The notes under the pieces: generated by a model
Told to the model about the DNA's origin: nothing
Databases searched by the model: none
The model's input: the letters and a program-made list of their open reading frames with translations, nothing else
In this document: one piece after another, positions 10,626 through 21,673 of the stretch
How the letters are laid out: the number at the start of each line of letters is the position of its first letter
Position numbering within the stretch: position 1 is the stretch's first letter
Program-made: the position numbers and the translations under genes
Assembly (NCBI GenBank): GCA_033557465.1
Contig: JAWIIG010000038.1
Coordinates: 1,922,001 to 1,986,000, forward strand
Reading direction: 5' to 3'
Source: Ichthyophis bannanicus
Lineage: Eukaryota; Chordata; Amphibia; Gymnophiona; Ichthyophiidae
Length of the DNA: 64,000 nucleotides

Positions 10626-13600
10626 GGGATACATGGAAGTAGCAACAGAGGATAAGGCAAGCAGCAGCAGCACAGCAGAACACAGGTAGAACTCGACCAG
10701 TTTGTAGAGAGGCAACATACAACAGTGTGGCAAAAGATTCAGTGCATGTGGAAGCCAAGGTATTTGGGTGTGTGATCAGAGCCAAGGAAATACATGCGGC
10801 ACATAGAGCAGGCCCGTGGACAGGTGGATAGCAGTTCCATGTGGCTCGGAGTGACAGGGTGGGTGACAGCAGTGGCTGAAAAGCAGAGATATATGTACTA
10901 ATGGAACCTATATGGTGGCTGGGAAGGGCAATCATGTACCTTCACTATCCCATTTGCAGCAGCAGGAGCAGCAGTACAGCTGGGCCCAGTGGCAGTGGTG
11001 GAGGAGGAAGGGTAAGAGGAGGTAGTGGAGTTTGCAGAGGTGGAGGAGCTGGAGGAGCCTAAGAAGCAGGCAGCTGGAGCAGCAGACCTCACTACAGCAT
11101 GTTGAGTCTCAGAAGTCATGGCTGGTTATTGATACTTCTCAGGAGGAGGACGAGGAGATGGATAGCTGCCCACAGTAAGGACAGTGCACAAAGACCCCAT
11201 GTGCTATGTGGGCCCATGTGAGTTGCCCAAAGGACTGCCTGCCTCATCTGCAGGTGCAGCAATGCACTTGTGCCATGTGCCCACTGGCATTTACAGTGGA
11301 GGGGAAGGATTGGGAGGGGGAGAGGGAGTGAGGAGTGGGGGGAGTGGGAGAGGGGAGAGGAACCAGGATGAAGGGAAGGAGGGATGATGGAGGCCTAGAG
11401 GGGGACGGGAGGTAGTCAGGAGGGGGTGGGGCGGCAGGTGGTCCCACTGCAGAAAGCATTGCTGTGCCGCAGCAGCCAGTCTCTGTGGCACAGCATGAAC
11501 TGTCTAAGACATCCTTGGGACAAGTAGATCCTCAGTTCCTTCTGCATCACCAGGCCATTCGGCAGGAGATGCAGCAGGACTTTGGAACAGTCACCTGGGT
11601 CCAGGACATCAAGCTGGGCCATCAGTAAAGCATAAAAGCAGAACTGCATCTGCTATACTTGAGTTCTGGGCATGTGTCTCTGCCCTTATTCTGCTTGTAC
11701 CCGGTGGGTGGGGATCTAGTTAGGGGTAGGGGCAAAATGTATATGTGACAATAGTTTGTTAGAGTTTGGAATAAATGTTGATACTCTTTGGGGAAAAGAT
11801 AGTCTCTGTGTGTTTGACTTCCACCGCCCATTGCAGCAGACCCCAGTGCTATTGAAGGAGCTAGGACCATAGAAAGGGACATGCATGACACAGGAGGACT
11901 TGCTCAAGTATGGAGGATGCCCCATGCCATGGGTGTAACACTGCTTCCATGTTTAACACCCTGAGGGCATAGGGTGGCAGCTATATGTGTATCTCCCACC
12001 ACCCCCATGTGAACCCTGCCAGCCCCCTACCAAATACACGCTATTGTTCCCTTTGTACAGTTCCTAGGGCTGGCGTGCAAAGAGATCTATAGGGAACTGA
12101 TCTAAACTGGATAGGGAAAAGCACTACCTGCTGACTAGTAGCCATATAGGGTCAGATGCCTAGTGGTAGTCAGACCCATGGGTTGCACAGCAGCTTTGGG
12201 GAAAAGCAGCCCACACTGCAGTGCTAATATAGCTGTACATAAAGATGGGGTGCAATGCCAGCTATCCACAGCACACCGCAGTAAAAGGTGGACAGTGAAT
12301 TTTATGGCTGTGGAACATGTCAGACCAATTAGAAGGATGTGCAGAGTGACAAAGTTTTCTGCACCTGTCATGCACCCAGTTCCCATATGCAGAAGTCATA
12401 CCAGAACCTGTGTCCCTGTTGTTTCCAGGCATTCAGCTGGCTCAAGAGCAAGTGTGACTCCATGGGCACAAAGGCAGCTGGCAAACATTTATCTCTTGCA
12501 CAGCACTGTGTTCATCCCAACAGGTCCCAGAGTGCTGTACTGTAGGGTATATGGGATAGCTGCAGATGGCAAACAAAAAGCTCCCAAAGTCTGGAAGGCC
12601 ATTGATGGCTGCTGGTGTGAGCTACATCTAAGAAGGCTGCCAAGCTATGTGAAAGTTAGTATGACAGCTTAGATCATGGCATCTGTGAATGTTTGATACC
12701 AGGCCAGGGTCACAGAGAGGGTACACAGTATGGTCATCCCAAGCCCTGATGGCACCCTATGGACATACAGGTGGCCAAACACTGGATACCTTCATGACAC
12801 GTAAAGTATATGGTCACTATGTCCCCCCATCATGACCACCTAGGCGTTAGCGTACATCCTGACTGTATCTTTCCCTACCTCACATGTGCTACCTTCCCCT
12901 ATACATTTCACCCTGTTGGTACACTTTTGCAAGGTCTGCTTGTTGCTGAATTTATTTATTTAGACAGTTTTGTATACCACCTTATCCTTCAATCAAAGTG
13001 GTCACAACAGTGCTCAGTCACAGAGGCACATGCATGCCCTATTGCTACATCTGTCCTGCAGCCCCAGAGCTGTACAGTCAGTGTCCTTGGTGTTACCCTG
13101 TGTCCTGCCTGTCTGCTACCTTACTGCAGGCAGCATCTAAGTGCTAGCTGCAGAGAGGCTGCCACAATGCATTCCCAGATGGCCCGGCACCAAGAGACTT
13201 TCCCTGTAATACCAACGTTGGTAGTTTGGGGCCAACATTGCCAATTACGTTTCCTTTCTGATGGTGCCTGCTTACACCCTCTTCCAGTTCCAAAACTACC
13301 ACAGCTAACACAGCTGCAACAGTAACACCCACAGTTGCCAGCTGTTTCTTTGGCCAGCTGCTCACCAACATGTCTTCAGTGCTCTGAATTGAGGGTTGCC
13401 ATAGACTGCAGAGCTCATGGCAACTGATATGGTCACATTTACATGATCACATTTAACATCTCAATATTAGCACACAACCTCACTGTACACATGTAACACC
13501 CTAAATTCTTAGCACTCAATTTCATTGTACATATGTAATTAGTTCAGTTTGTATCCCCTTGTTATCCAAGTTGTTACCCCTGTTCTCTGTAAAGCCAAAC

Positions 13601-13629
13601 ATGTTATAGTTTACCCTGTAGCTTCTATC
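10626..13629. other. 3 kb unassigned; one L2-type tail
   Basis: Holds GA-rich low-complexity stretches (11290-11430), CAG/CTG-rich stretches and a minus-strand L2-type tail at about 12950-13010 (TTTATTTATTTAGACAG, then ACCACCTTATCCTTCAATCA). Open frames of up to 171 codons (12810-13325) show no recognisable domain and overlap frames on the other strand. Could be part of the neighbouring Harbinger element, but I cannot support that. Confidence 0.35.
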
Positions 13630-15500
13630 CTCTATCCTGGGGAGGTGGATTTGTTGCTCAGGGAGGTGCCGGCCAAGCATCGCATTCTGTTTGGTAATTC
13701 TGCAGATAATTAAATGCCCACCAAAAGGAACATCTCTGGTGTGCCATCTGCATCAAACTGACATCTAGCGCAGCAACATGGACATCAAGGATGCCAAGTG
13801 CAAGTGGAGAGACATGCGGAGAAGGGCAAAGCACAAGGCAGCTGCTTAAGGAAGTGATGATCAGCCTCCTGTACTCATCAAATTACAACAGTGCATCCTG
13901 ACCACCGTGGATGAAGACGCAGTGACAGCGGTTGGTGGTCTCAACAGCTCAAGGTCATCACAGCAGCAAAGTGAGTATAGCATATCTATAAGGCACAAAC
14001 AGTAGTGTCAGTCAAGTATGCATGCAGTTCAGATCTTGTGTGGCACTGCAGCCAGCCCCCCTTCCCCCTTCACAGACACATTTCAGGGTTGTGCATGCAG
14101 CCCATACTGCCCATTCACTTGCTCACATTCCATATTACTCCTCTATGCCCATGGGTGCAGCCCCACCATTACTCTCCAGGCCAACCCCCAGGGCTTGTCT
14201 TTGCTGAGAAGGGCCACTCACTGCTGTATTGGACACGATAGTGCTGGCATCCCATTGGCAGACTATGTGGATGTAGAGCCGGTCACCCAGACCATGTAGG
14301 GGAGCATGTAGGCCGCATGTTGGAGCTGGATGGGTGGCTGCAGTTATGGCAAAGTGGATATTGCAGTCAACTGGTGCAGTGCCTACCGTGCATATGGTTT
14401 TCCTGAATACATGCCCCCACCTCCTCATACCACAGAGTCCCTATCCCACACACATCACTGCCCCTTCTATATAAATTCCTTGGGATGTGGGTGTTATGAC
14501 CTCAGGCATACATATTCCCAATAGTGGTGCTCCTCCTGTACACTGCTAAACCTGCATGCTCACATGTAGGTTGCACAGAGCATAGGAACAATATGTGCAA
14601 CTATACTCCAAGAATGAGTATGTCATGGCAGAGCCTGACCTGGTCTCCATATCTGCAGGTGCTGGGGATGGTACTGTTGGTTCACATGGCTCCAGGGATG
14701 AGGGCAGAGCCATATCCAGGAACAACAGTAGAGTCCTTGGACAACCACATCATAGCAGAGGAGCTACCAACTGGAGAGGACAGGACCGCTAGTGAGAGCA
14801 TGGTTCAGGAGTTACAAGAGGAGGAGGATGTTGAGGAGGATATAACATATAGACATGGCCTAGGTGCATCCCCATGCACTCCTGATGTCATTGGAGACTC
14901 ACCTGCTGAGGAGGCACAGCTGGAGCCACTGGAGGTTTTCCCACCATAAACAACAGGAGTCAGCATCTAATATATTGTGAGGAACATCTACTGCAGCAAA
15001 ATGTCAAGTATCTCCGAATTCATTGTGAGTAGCTCAACATCATGTGCCAGTCCCTGGAAGTAGAGAGAGATTATGCCCATGTTCACCTGGCAAAGCTGCA
15101 TGCACTCCAACAGGCAGTGGCAGCCCGAGGTTTTCTTCCGCCCTAAGCAGACCCTCCATGACACCTGCCCCCCCCCGCGTTCAAGGGCAGAACCACTGCT
15201 TCAGTGCTGCATCAGGAGTTAAAGTGCCCACATGCATGCGTGCTCACAACCTGCTGTTCCTGTTCCCTTCTGACACAATTTCTTTGGAGGGGGCAGGAGC
15301 CGCAGGCCGGAAATGCATGCATGCATGTGGACATTTTAAAGCCTGCTGAAGCACAGTTCAGTTGCTGCTTCCCAGGGGGAAGGAGGTTCAATGATGCTGC
15401 CCATCAGGATCTGCCGCCCTAGGCAACAGCATAGTTCACCTAATGGATGGTCCAGCCCTGCTGACAGGCCCTGAGAGGCTACATGGATCAGCTAAGGCTA
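13630..15500 (+). pseudogene. Harbinger Myb/SANT-like accessory gene (broken)
   Basis: Near 13636 the plus strand reads EVDLLLREVPAKHRILFG, matching the start of the Myb/SANT-like DNA-binding domain in the second protein of animal Harbinger elements. After frameshifts, 13771-13840 reads KWRDMRRRAKH, its last helix, and about 13890-13970 gives LTTVDEDAVTAVGGL, a block typical of the region after it. An acidic stretch (QELQEEEDVEEDI) follows at about 14800-14845. In autonomous Harbinger elements this protein helps the transposase enter the nucleus and bind the ends. Stops, frameshifts and a MITE at 15115-15460 break it. Confidence 0.6.
15115..15460. mobile_element. hAT-like MITE (tentative)
   Basis: Starts CAGTGGCAGCCCGAGG and ends GGTCCAGCCCTG. 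The flanks CCAACAGG (15107-15114) and CTGACAGG (15461-15468) match at six of eight positions, consistent with an old 8-bp duplication. No coding sequence. Confidence 0.5.
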
Positions 15501-15635
15501 CCTGCCTCTCATACTGAGTTGCCATCCCTTGGGCTCAGTGTCAGTACACATTGTTTCAGTACCCATACCAGAAACAGAAGTGGCAGACAGCACAAATCTA
15601 GCCATGCCCAGTCACCCACTACAACCATCCAACAT

Positions 15636-15705
15636 ATGGTTTATGGTTTATTTTATTACTGTTTATACTGCTTTTAACCCATGTCAGCAAAGCGGTTTAC
15701 AAAAG
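15636..15705 (-). mobile_element. L2-type 3' tail
   Basis: Minus-strand copy of the shared LINE/SINE tail: TGTAAACCGCTTTGCTGAC, AAAGCAGTATAAACAG and an AT-rich end when read on the minus strand. Confidence 0.5.
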
Positions 15706-15719
15706 TAATTTAGACAACA

Positions 15720-15743
15720 TATATATTTGTGTGTGTGTGTGTA

Positions 15744-15783
<40 letters not shown>
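15720..15783. repeat. (TG)n/(TA)n microsatellite
   Basis: TG then TA dinucleotides directly left of the mariner. The (TA)n continues right of it (17093-17130), so the transposon sits inside one microsatellite. Confidence 0.85.
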
Positions 15784-15785
<2 letters not shown>

Positions 15786-17092
15786 AGGTGTGACAAAAAA
15801 GAAACGAGACTGTCCCATAAATATTTTATTACAAAATCTACAGAGAAATTACACATTGTCCCCTTCAAAGTAATCCCCCCCTGAGTTAAGGTACTTCTGC
15901 ATTCGCTTCTGCCACGTACAGAAGCACTCTGTAAAGTTCTCCTCCTTGAGATCCCTCAGCTCCCTCATCACAGTGGCCTTGATCTCTTCTACAGAGGCAA
16001 AATTAGTTCCTTTGAGCACAGTCTTCAGCCTGGGGAAGAGCCAGAAGTCGCACGATGCGAGATCTGGGGAATAAGAAGGGTGGTCGAGAACTGTGATCTC
16101 TTTGTTGGCCAAGAACTGCCTCACACTGAGCGCGGCGTGTGCAGGCACGTTGTCTTGGTGGAGCAGCCATGACTTGTTTCTCCACAGAACCCGCCTGATG
16201 CGCTGAACTCAGTCATGGAGGCGATTGAGGACCTGCTGGTAGAAGTGCTGGTTGACTGTCTGACCCTCAGGCACAAACTCATGATGGACCACTCCCTTCT
16301 GGTCAAAGAATGCGATCAGCATGACCTTGATTTGGACGTGCGCCTTCTTGGGTCTGGGTGACAGTCATGTCTTCCACTGCAGGCTCTGTCTCTTGCTTTC
16401 AGGTTCGTACTGGAAGACCCAAGTCTCGTCTTCTGTGATGACTTGGCCAACGAACTCTGGATCTTCTCTGATCTTCTCTAGCAAGTCTCGACAAACACTG
16501 ACCCGGTGCTCCTTCTGGTCATCCAATAAAAGCTTGGGCACCATCTTGGCGCACACATCCCCAGCTCCTGCACTAAGTTGGTCCACACTGACTCCCTATT
16601 CAGGCTGAGCTCCTCAGCTTTCATCCGCATCGTCAATCTGTGATCACTCCACACCAGCTGGTTCACTTTGTCAATGTTCTCAGCCATCTTTGTCGTGGAA
16701 GACCATCCTGACTTGGGATCATCCTCCACCTCCTCGCGGCCAGTCTTGAAGCATTTGTGCCACTTGAAGACTCGGTGCCTTGACATTGCATCTTCTCCAT
16801 AATCCTTTTGGAGAAGTTGGAGACACTCAGTTGGGCCCTTCTCCAACTTAACCAGGAATTTCAAGTTGATTCTTTGCTCCATATTTCTGCCACCTCCAGT
16901 TGCGTGACAAAGCGATGGAGCAGTGTGCTACAAAAAAATCCTGAAAAAGAAAAACAGCGTGAGAGAGATGAAAAATATTAGAGCAGAATAGTGGCGAGAT
17001 GTTGCACAACACAGTGACATAAGCGGTTAGCCAACTGGCATTGAGTAATGGGCGTGGCTGCCACAGTCTCGTTTCTTTTTTGTCACACCTTG
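15784..17092 (-). mobile_element. mariner transposon, full length but inactive
   Basis: Terminal inverted repeats of about 30 bp: GGTGTGACAAAAAAGAAACG and following GAGACTGT at 15787-15814, inverted at 17063-17090. Total length 1.3 kb is normal for mariner. It lies in a (TA)n tract, as expected for a family that targets TA. The single transposase gene on the minus strand is broken by frameshifts, so any mobilisation would need another source. Confidence 0.9.
15849..16882 (-). pseudogene. mariner transposase (frameshifted)
   Basis: Begins MEQRINLKFLVKL at 16882. The N-terminal half carries the helix-turn-helix DNA-binding region (EDAMSRHRVFKWHKCF). The catalytic domain follows in other frames: ITEDETWVFQYEP supplies the first Asp, HQDNVPAHAA the second, and YSPDLASCDFWLFP the third, which makes this DD34D. 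The three parts lie in different frames (16478-16882, 16365-16586, 15849-16148), so at least two frameshifts separate them, and a stop occurs near 16208. The C-terminus ends GGDYFEGDNV. Total ~345 codons, the family norm. Confidence 0.9.
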
Positions 17093-17126
<34 letters not shown>

Positions 17127-17130
17127 CACA

Positions 17131-17984
17131 TACACACAAAGACATTGATTAAAAATAATAAAGGTGGAAAAAGAAAAATAAAGAAGAAAAAAATAAAATA
17201 AAATAAATAGTACTGGGTTCACTCCCCTGCAGTACAAGAACCCCTCCACCCTTCCCAGACTTCCATGGTGCCAAGGAAAGGGGTGGTGGGGGAGAGGTGG
17301 AAGAGGATACAGACACTTCTGGTTCCAGTTCCATCAGTGATGAAGGCTCAACTATCGCTCCACAGTCCCTCCCAAGCAGTCAAGGGCAGGACACACGGGG
17401 AAGAGGTAAGGGATGGGGTGGCGAACATAATAGCTCTGTCGGCCCCATGTGTCTAGCCTGTGTGTAAGGGGCAGCTCCAGATATCTTGGAATCTACAATG
17501 GCTTATCCGTGGACCTGTGGCTCCTGTTAGCAGGCTGACAGTGCTGTTGGCAGTTTGTTATATCACAACCTGTCTTTTGCTGGAAGGGAGGGTAGTAGGG
17601 GGGCAGAGAAGGGAGAGTTTGCTGGGTGTGTTGAGAGCCTTACATGGTTGAGATGGGGTGCAAGTGGTGATGGTGGGATGTAGGTGTGATACAATGCATT
17701 TTGTATGTGGGCCATGTGGTTAGGTATGGGGCAGATAGTGGAGGAACCTGATCTGTCTTTACTTAAGCTATATGGCAATAAAGATTGTTATATCACAACC
17801 TGTCTTTAGCTATCTTAAGCTATATGGCAATAAAGGCTTACCTTCATATGACATGAGTCTCGATGAGCTGTTTTCTGGTGATATAGCCTTGTCTATATGG
17901 CTGCTCATTTTCATCCTGGGCCATGGCAGGCCCCTCTTCAGTATCTACATCCACCATTTGGTTCTCCGAGGGCAAGGACTGGCG
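17131..17984. other. unassigned, probably Harbinger interior
   Basis: Lies between the Myb-like relic and the Harbinger transposase relic. Contains a duplicated 20-mer, TAAGCTATATGGCAATAAAG (17764-17783, 17816-17835), and duplicated TATATCACAACCTGTCTTT (near 17550 and 17790). No gene seen. Confidence 0.4.
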
Positions 17985-18400
17985 CCTCCTCAGTGCTAGA
18001 TTATGCAACATGCCATAAAGATCTCACAGACTCTCTGGAGGCTGTAGAGGAGTTCACCCCGTCCTTTCTAGGCATCCGAACCTGGTGTTCAGATGGCTGA
18101 ATGTCCTCTTGACGTTTGCCTTGGTGGTTCAGCGTGAACAGCTGTAGCACTCCTCTTCCTCATTCCAGGGTGCTAAAATGGAGGTAATTAGTCACCTCCT
18201 CAGAAGGTATCCTCTGTCTCATGCAAGAGAAGTAAACATGGGGAGTTTATTAATGCTTGTCAGAGTAGTCCCCACCTCATATTACAGTGCATTCTGCTTG
18301 TCTACAGAGGTGAAAGACATCTGTTATTTCACCCTCAGCATTGCAGACCACCTGCATATTCATAGAGTGAATGCCTTCCTATTCCTGTGTGTTGCTTCCT
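17985..18400 (-). pseudogene. Harbinger transposase, C-terminal part (broken)
   Basis: Minus-strand reading gives RNRKAF near 18395, MNMQVVCNAEGEITDVF around 18370-18318, LTPILAPWNEEEECYSC near 18170-18130, and KRTFSHLNTRFGCLERTG then MLHNLAL near 18100-17990. These are the ordered blocks of the PIF/Harbinger DDE nuclease: the central strand with the second catalytic region, and the conserved C-terminal helix ending in HN. Several frameshifts and stops are visible, and the segment between the first two blocks and the next is shortened. It is antisense to the Myb-like gene, the opposite-strand arrangement seen in this superfamily. Confidence 0.75.
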
Positions 18401-18411
18401 TTGTCCTTTGT

Positions 18412-18432
18412 GGGGGGGGGGGGGGGGGGGGG
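18412..18432. repeat. poly-G tract
   Basis: Twenty-one consecutive G. It lies beside the Harbinger transposase fragment and is probably an expanded mutation hotspot. Confidence 0.9.
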
Positions 18433-18529
18433 CTATGTGTACAGTCTGACACCCAACATCACAGGAAAATGTGCCAGCTGATGGAACTGCAGCATAGTCT
18501 GTTGCCACTGCTGTATTATGTTGAGACGC

Positions 18530-18605
18530 ATACAGTTGTGGTCAACATTATTGGCACCCTTGCATTTTATGTACAGTCTACAATTCTGGTGAAGAACAAT
18601 GCAAG
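18530..18605. mobile_element. Tc1-like terminal repeat relic
   Basis: ACAGTTGTGGTCAACATTAT, TGGCACCCTTGCATTTTATG and AATTCTGGTGAAGAACAATG resemble the end of a Tc1-type transposon (CAGTTGTGGTCA start). Only one end is visible. Confidence 0.45.
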
Positions 18606-19999
18606 AAACTGACATTGAAAATGACATTGCCAATTGGCAGATGCCTTCCATAGCTGCAGGCACAGACTAGAAGCTGCCAGTAGCTAGGAATGCTAGGGCT
18701 GTAGTTATCTTCATGTGGACTGGGATGGGTTAGCCTCTCTGTGTGGCAGAGCGGAGGAGACGCTTCACCTCCAGACATAGCTGGGGTATGGCTATCAAAT
18801 CTGAAGCGCATCAGGCACTGCTCATCCATCAGCTCTAGAAATTGGATTCTGGCCCGATAAATCCACTGTTAGGGGTGCCCTCTCCTTTCTCTCCTGTGCA
18901 CCCTGTGGTTCTCCTCCTGCAAACCATTGGTTCACATTATCCATATTGTATATCCACCATCAGTACCCTTTTTTACCCACCACCAGCACCCTTAGGCTCC
19001 CACCAGCACCATCATTGGACACCCAGCATCTACACCCATTCGGACCCATCACTTTCACCCCTTGTGCTACCTCCACCAATACACAGTGCTCTGTGCTCAG
19101 TGAGACACAGATACACAGGGATACAGATGGATTGACTTTGACCCATGCAACTGTCTACATGCACACCTCTGCTCTTGCATGCCAACAAACACAAGCACAC
19201 ACAAACTCACATTGCCACAGCTCGGACAAACAAAGGTGGAGTAATGGTACATGAAAGTGAGGTGAGACAGGGGTATATAGCCGGTTACGGAGGGAGTGGC
19301 CGAAGGCCTAGGGATGGGAAAGGGGATCTGTTGAGGGCTAACAACAAGGAGCTTCCTAGGGCAACAGAAGGCACTAACAGAGGGGTGGGTGGCACAGCAG
19401 AGACACCAGGGTTTCACACTATACGGTACTCAGTAGACAAGAATGACAGACTATTCTCGCTACACACTCCTCCAGACACAATCGCATTTGCAGTCAGCAA
19501 GGCCAGCAAAGTCTCCTAACTATTCGTTATTTATAGGTGGTATAGGCCAAAACATCTGGCTGCTGCACCCAGGATGTTTCGAACATTATGCAAAATACAT
19601 CTTGGCTGTGCTCCAGAATGCCTCCAACATGCCCATCCTTGGACAGCCAAACTTGGACATGGCATCTATGGAAACATTCAGATCTGCATGGTTCTCAAAT
19701 TGCCATTTGTGCATCCCTGCCTTTCTAACCTCTACATTGCCTTCTTGGGATGTCCATCTCACGTTCATCTCTTCTAAAATAACCCCAATAATTAATATAT
19801 CCCTATCTGAATCTCAAACCAGCTCAACTCTCTCACTCTTTTCATTTACATTCACTCTGTCACTCAAGCACAGCTCTCAGTATGTTTCTGGTAAATAAAT
19901 TCTGATCCATTATCAGCTTTCCCCAGAATTTTATCACAGAGCTGGAGACAATGGAATAGCAACTTTCTGTTTGCTTGCATTCACACCTCATTTCCATTC
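18606..19999. other. unassigned sequence
   Basis: May hold the N-terminal half of the Harbinger transposase on the minus strand, but I could not recognise its blocks. Frames such as 19145-19519 (+) and 19443-19898 (+) show no domain. Confidence 0.35.
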
Positions 20000-20165
20000 A
20001 CACACACCTTTCTTACTACTCCTTATCATTTATATATTGCTACTAGGCATAGGTATTGCTATACACATATACATAAAATACAGCCCCTGTTCAAGAGAGT
20101 TTACAATCTACTAAAACAGACAAATAGAACAACAGGGGACTAGGGAATACTTACAGGAAATCATT
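20000..20165 (-). mobile_element. old L2 LINE, 3' portion (left of L1 insertion)
   Basis: The text around 20030-20130 (TATATTGCTACTAGGCATA ... ACAGCCCCTGTTCAAGAGAG ... TTACAATCTA) is the familiar complement of an L2-type 3' region. It joins across the L1 to 34298-35060, where the L2 protein continues on the minus strand. Confidence 0.55.
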
Positions 20166-20181
20166 AAAATACACATGGGTG
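20166..20181. repeat. L1 target-site duplication, left
   Basis: AAAATACACATGGGTG, repeated at 34282-34297 directly after the L1 poly-A tail. Confidence 0.9.
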
Positions 20182-20321
20182 GAGGAAGTGACGTCACCCG
20201 GGTGATGGCAACTTAACTTTTGAGCTTCCATCGAGACACAGTAATTAGGAGGAAAAGTGCAACTTTTACCCCATCTAAGGAAATAAAAAGTTGGTGTCTG
20301 GAGAGTGCGAGTCTGGCGGAG

Positions 20322-21336
20322 ATGTCGGTGCGAAAGAAATTGGCCAAATTTAAGTCCCCATACGCTGGTAACGCCGAGCAGAAAACCCGAGATTCGCCGG
20401 AGCACATGGCGTCGGGAGAGGAGTCGGAAGAAGAATTGGAACGAGCGGATGAAGGCTGCACTCGAGGAGATATATGGGGCTGGATGCGATCGTTAAAGAG
20501 AGAGATTGTTGCCACGAGGGGAGATCTCAAAGAGACGCTGGCAAGCATAAAAGAGGATGTAAGGGAGCTCGGTCATAGAGTGGAATCGCTGGAGGAACAT
20601 GTGGACCGACAGGCGGAGAGAAATGGAGGCCCAGTTGAAGTGTTTTCAAGAAGAACAGTCTCTTTCGAAAGATAAGCTGGAGGATCTTGAAAACCGCTCC
20701 CTGCGTAACAACTTGCACCTGAGGGGTCTGCTGGAGACGGAGGAGTTTGCAGACGCGACAGCGGTGGTCCAGAAGGTATGCCACTTTCTGATGCAAAGTG
20801 GGGAAGCCATGGCAGATGGAGCGGATGTTGTGGTGGAGAGAGCGCCTCGAGCGCTGGGCCCGGCGAGAGGGGGACAGCCGTGGGACATTGTGGCGTGCCT
20901 CGCATCATTTGCAGTGAAGGAAAAGGTGATGAGAGCTGCCGCAGCCAGGAAAGGCTTCACCTGGGAGGGCCAAAAGGTGGAGCTCTATCAAGACCTTTCG
21001 GCTGGGACTTTGCAGAGGCATCGAGACATGAGGCAGGTCACACAGTACCTGCGGGCCAAGAAAATGAAGTATCGGTGGCTGTTTCCTTTTGCCTTGTTAT
21101 TGGATATAAATGGCCGCGGACATCGGGTGCAAACGGAGGCAGAGGCATGGAAGACTTTGAAGCAGGAGAGGGCTTCTCATTTTCCAGAGGTGGCGAAGGT
21201 AGCGGGCCAGATGGGGAGTAAAGGAGCACATCCGGGATGGGAGAGAGTCCTGGTAAAGGGTCAGCGCCTGCGGAGAAAGTCCGGCGAGGTGGGCCAAGGA
21301 GAGTCCGCGGGAGGAACTGCATCCGGAACTATGTGA
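20322..21336 (+). pseudogene. L1 ORF1 protein (one frameshift)
   Basis: Starts MSVRKKLAKFKSPY at 20322. A coiled-coil region rich in E, L and R follows (SLKREIVATRGDLKETL ... LGHRVESLEEHVD), then after a +1 frameshift near 20620 KDKLEDLENRSLRNNLHLRG, the signature entering the RRM-like RNA-binding domain, and the C-terminal domain with FPFALLLDINGRGHRV. About 337 codons, normal for L1 ORF1. The family's protein forms trimers and chaperones the element's RNA. I chose 20322 because the earlier ATG at 20220 lies in the apparent 5' UTR. Confidence 0.85.
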
Positions 21337-21673
21337 TACTTATGAGTGGACATTGTTGCTTTGGACATGATCCTTAGGATGGTGAAGGGGTTAAGGGGCT
21401 GGAGTGTTGAGATGGGAGAGGTACGTCTCAGCTATGGGGGGAAGGGGGGAAGGGGAGAGGGCCTTCTTTTGCCTAACGAGTTGCTGGCCCATGAGTACAC
21501 TGGGGTCAATGCTGTTAAGGTGGGGAGGGGGGGGGAGGAGGGTCTGATAGGGTCATTGAGGGGAGTGCTGAGAGATGGGGGATGGAGCGTCCAAGGGGGG
21601 CAGAGTGGAGCTCTGTGTGCTTGGGGTGGGGAGGGGCATTGAAGGTGAGCTTTGGGGGTAGGAGGGGGCACAG

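Noticed and set aside
12163..12672. A 169-codon plus-strand frame
   Set aside because: No recognisable domain, odd composition (many C, H, W), no start context or relative; treated as chance.
13771..13990. Exon of a host Myb/SANT gene
   Set aside because: Frameshifts and stops, and a Harbinger transposase relic lies nearby on the opposite strand.
14524..14949. A separate 141-codon gene
   Set aside because: The acidic C-terminal part fits the tail of the Harbinger Myb-like gene relic; no independent domain.
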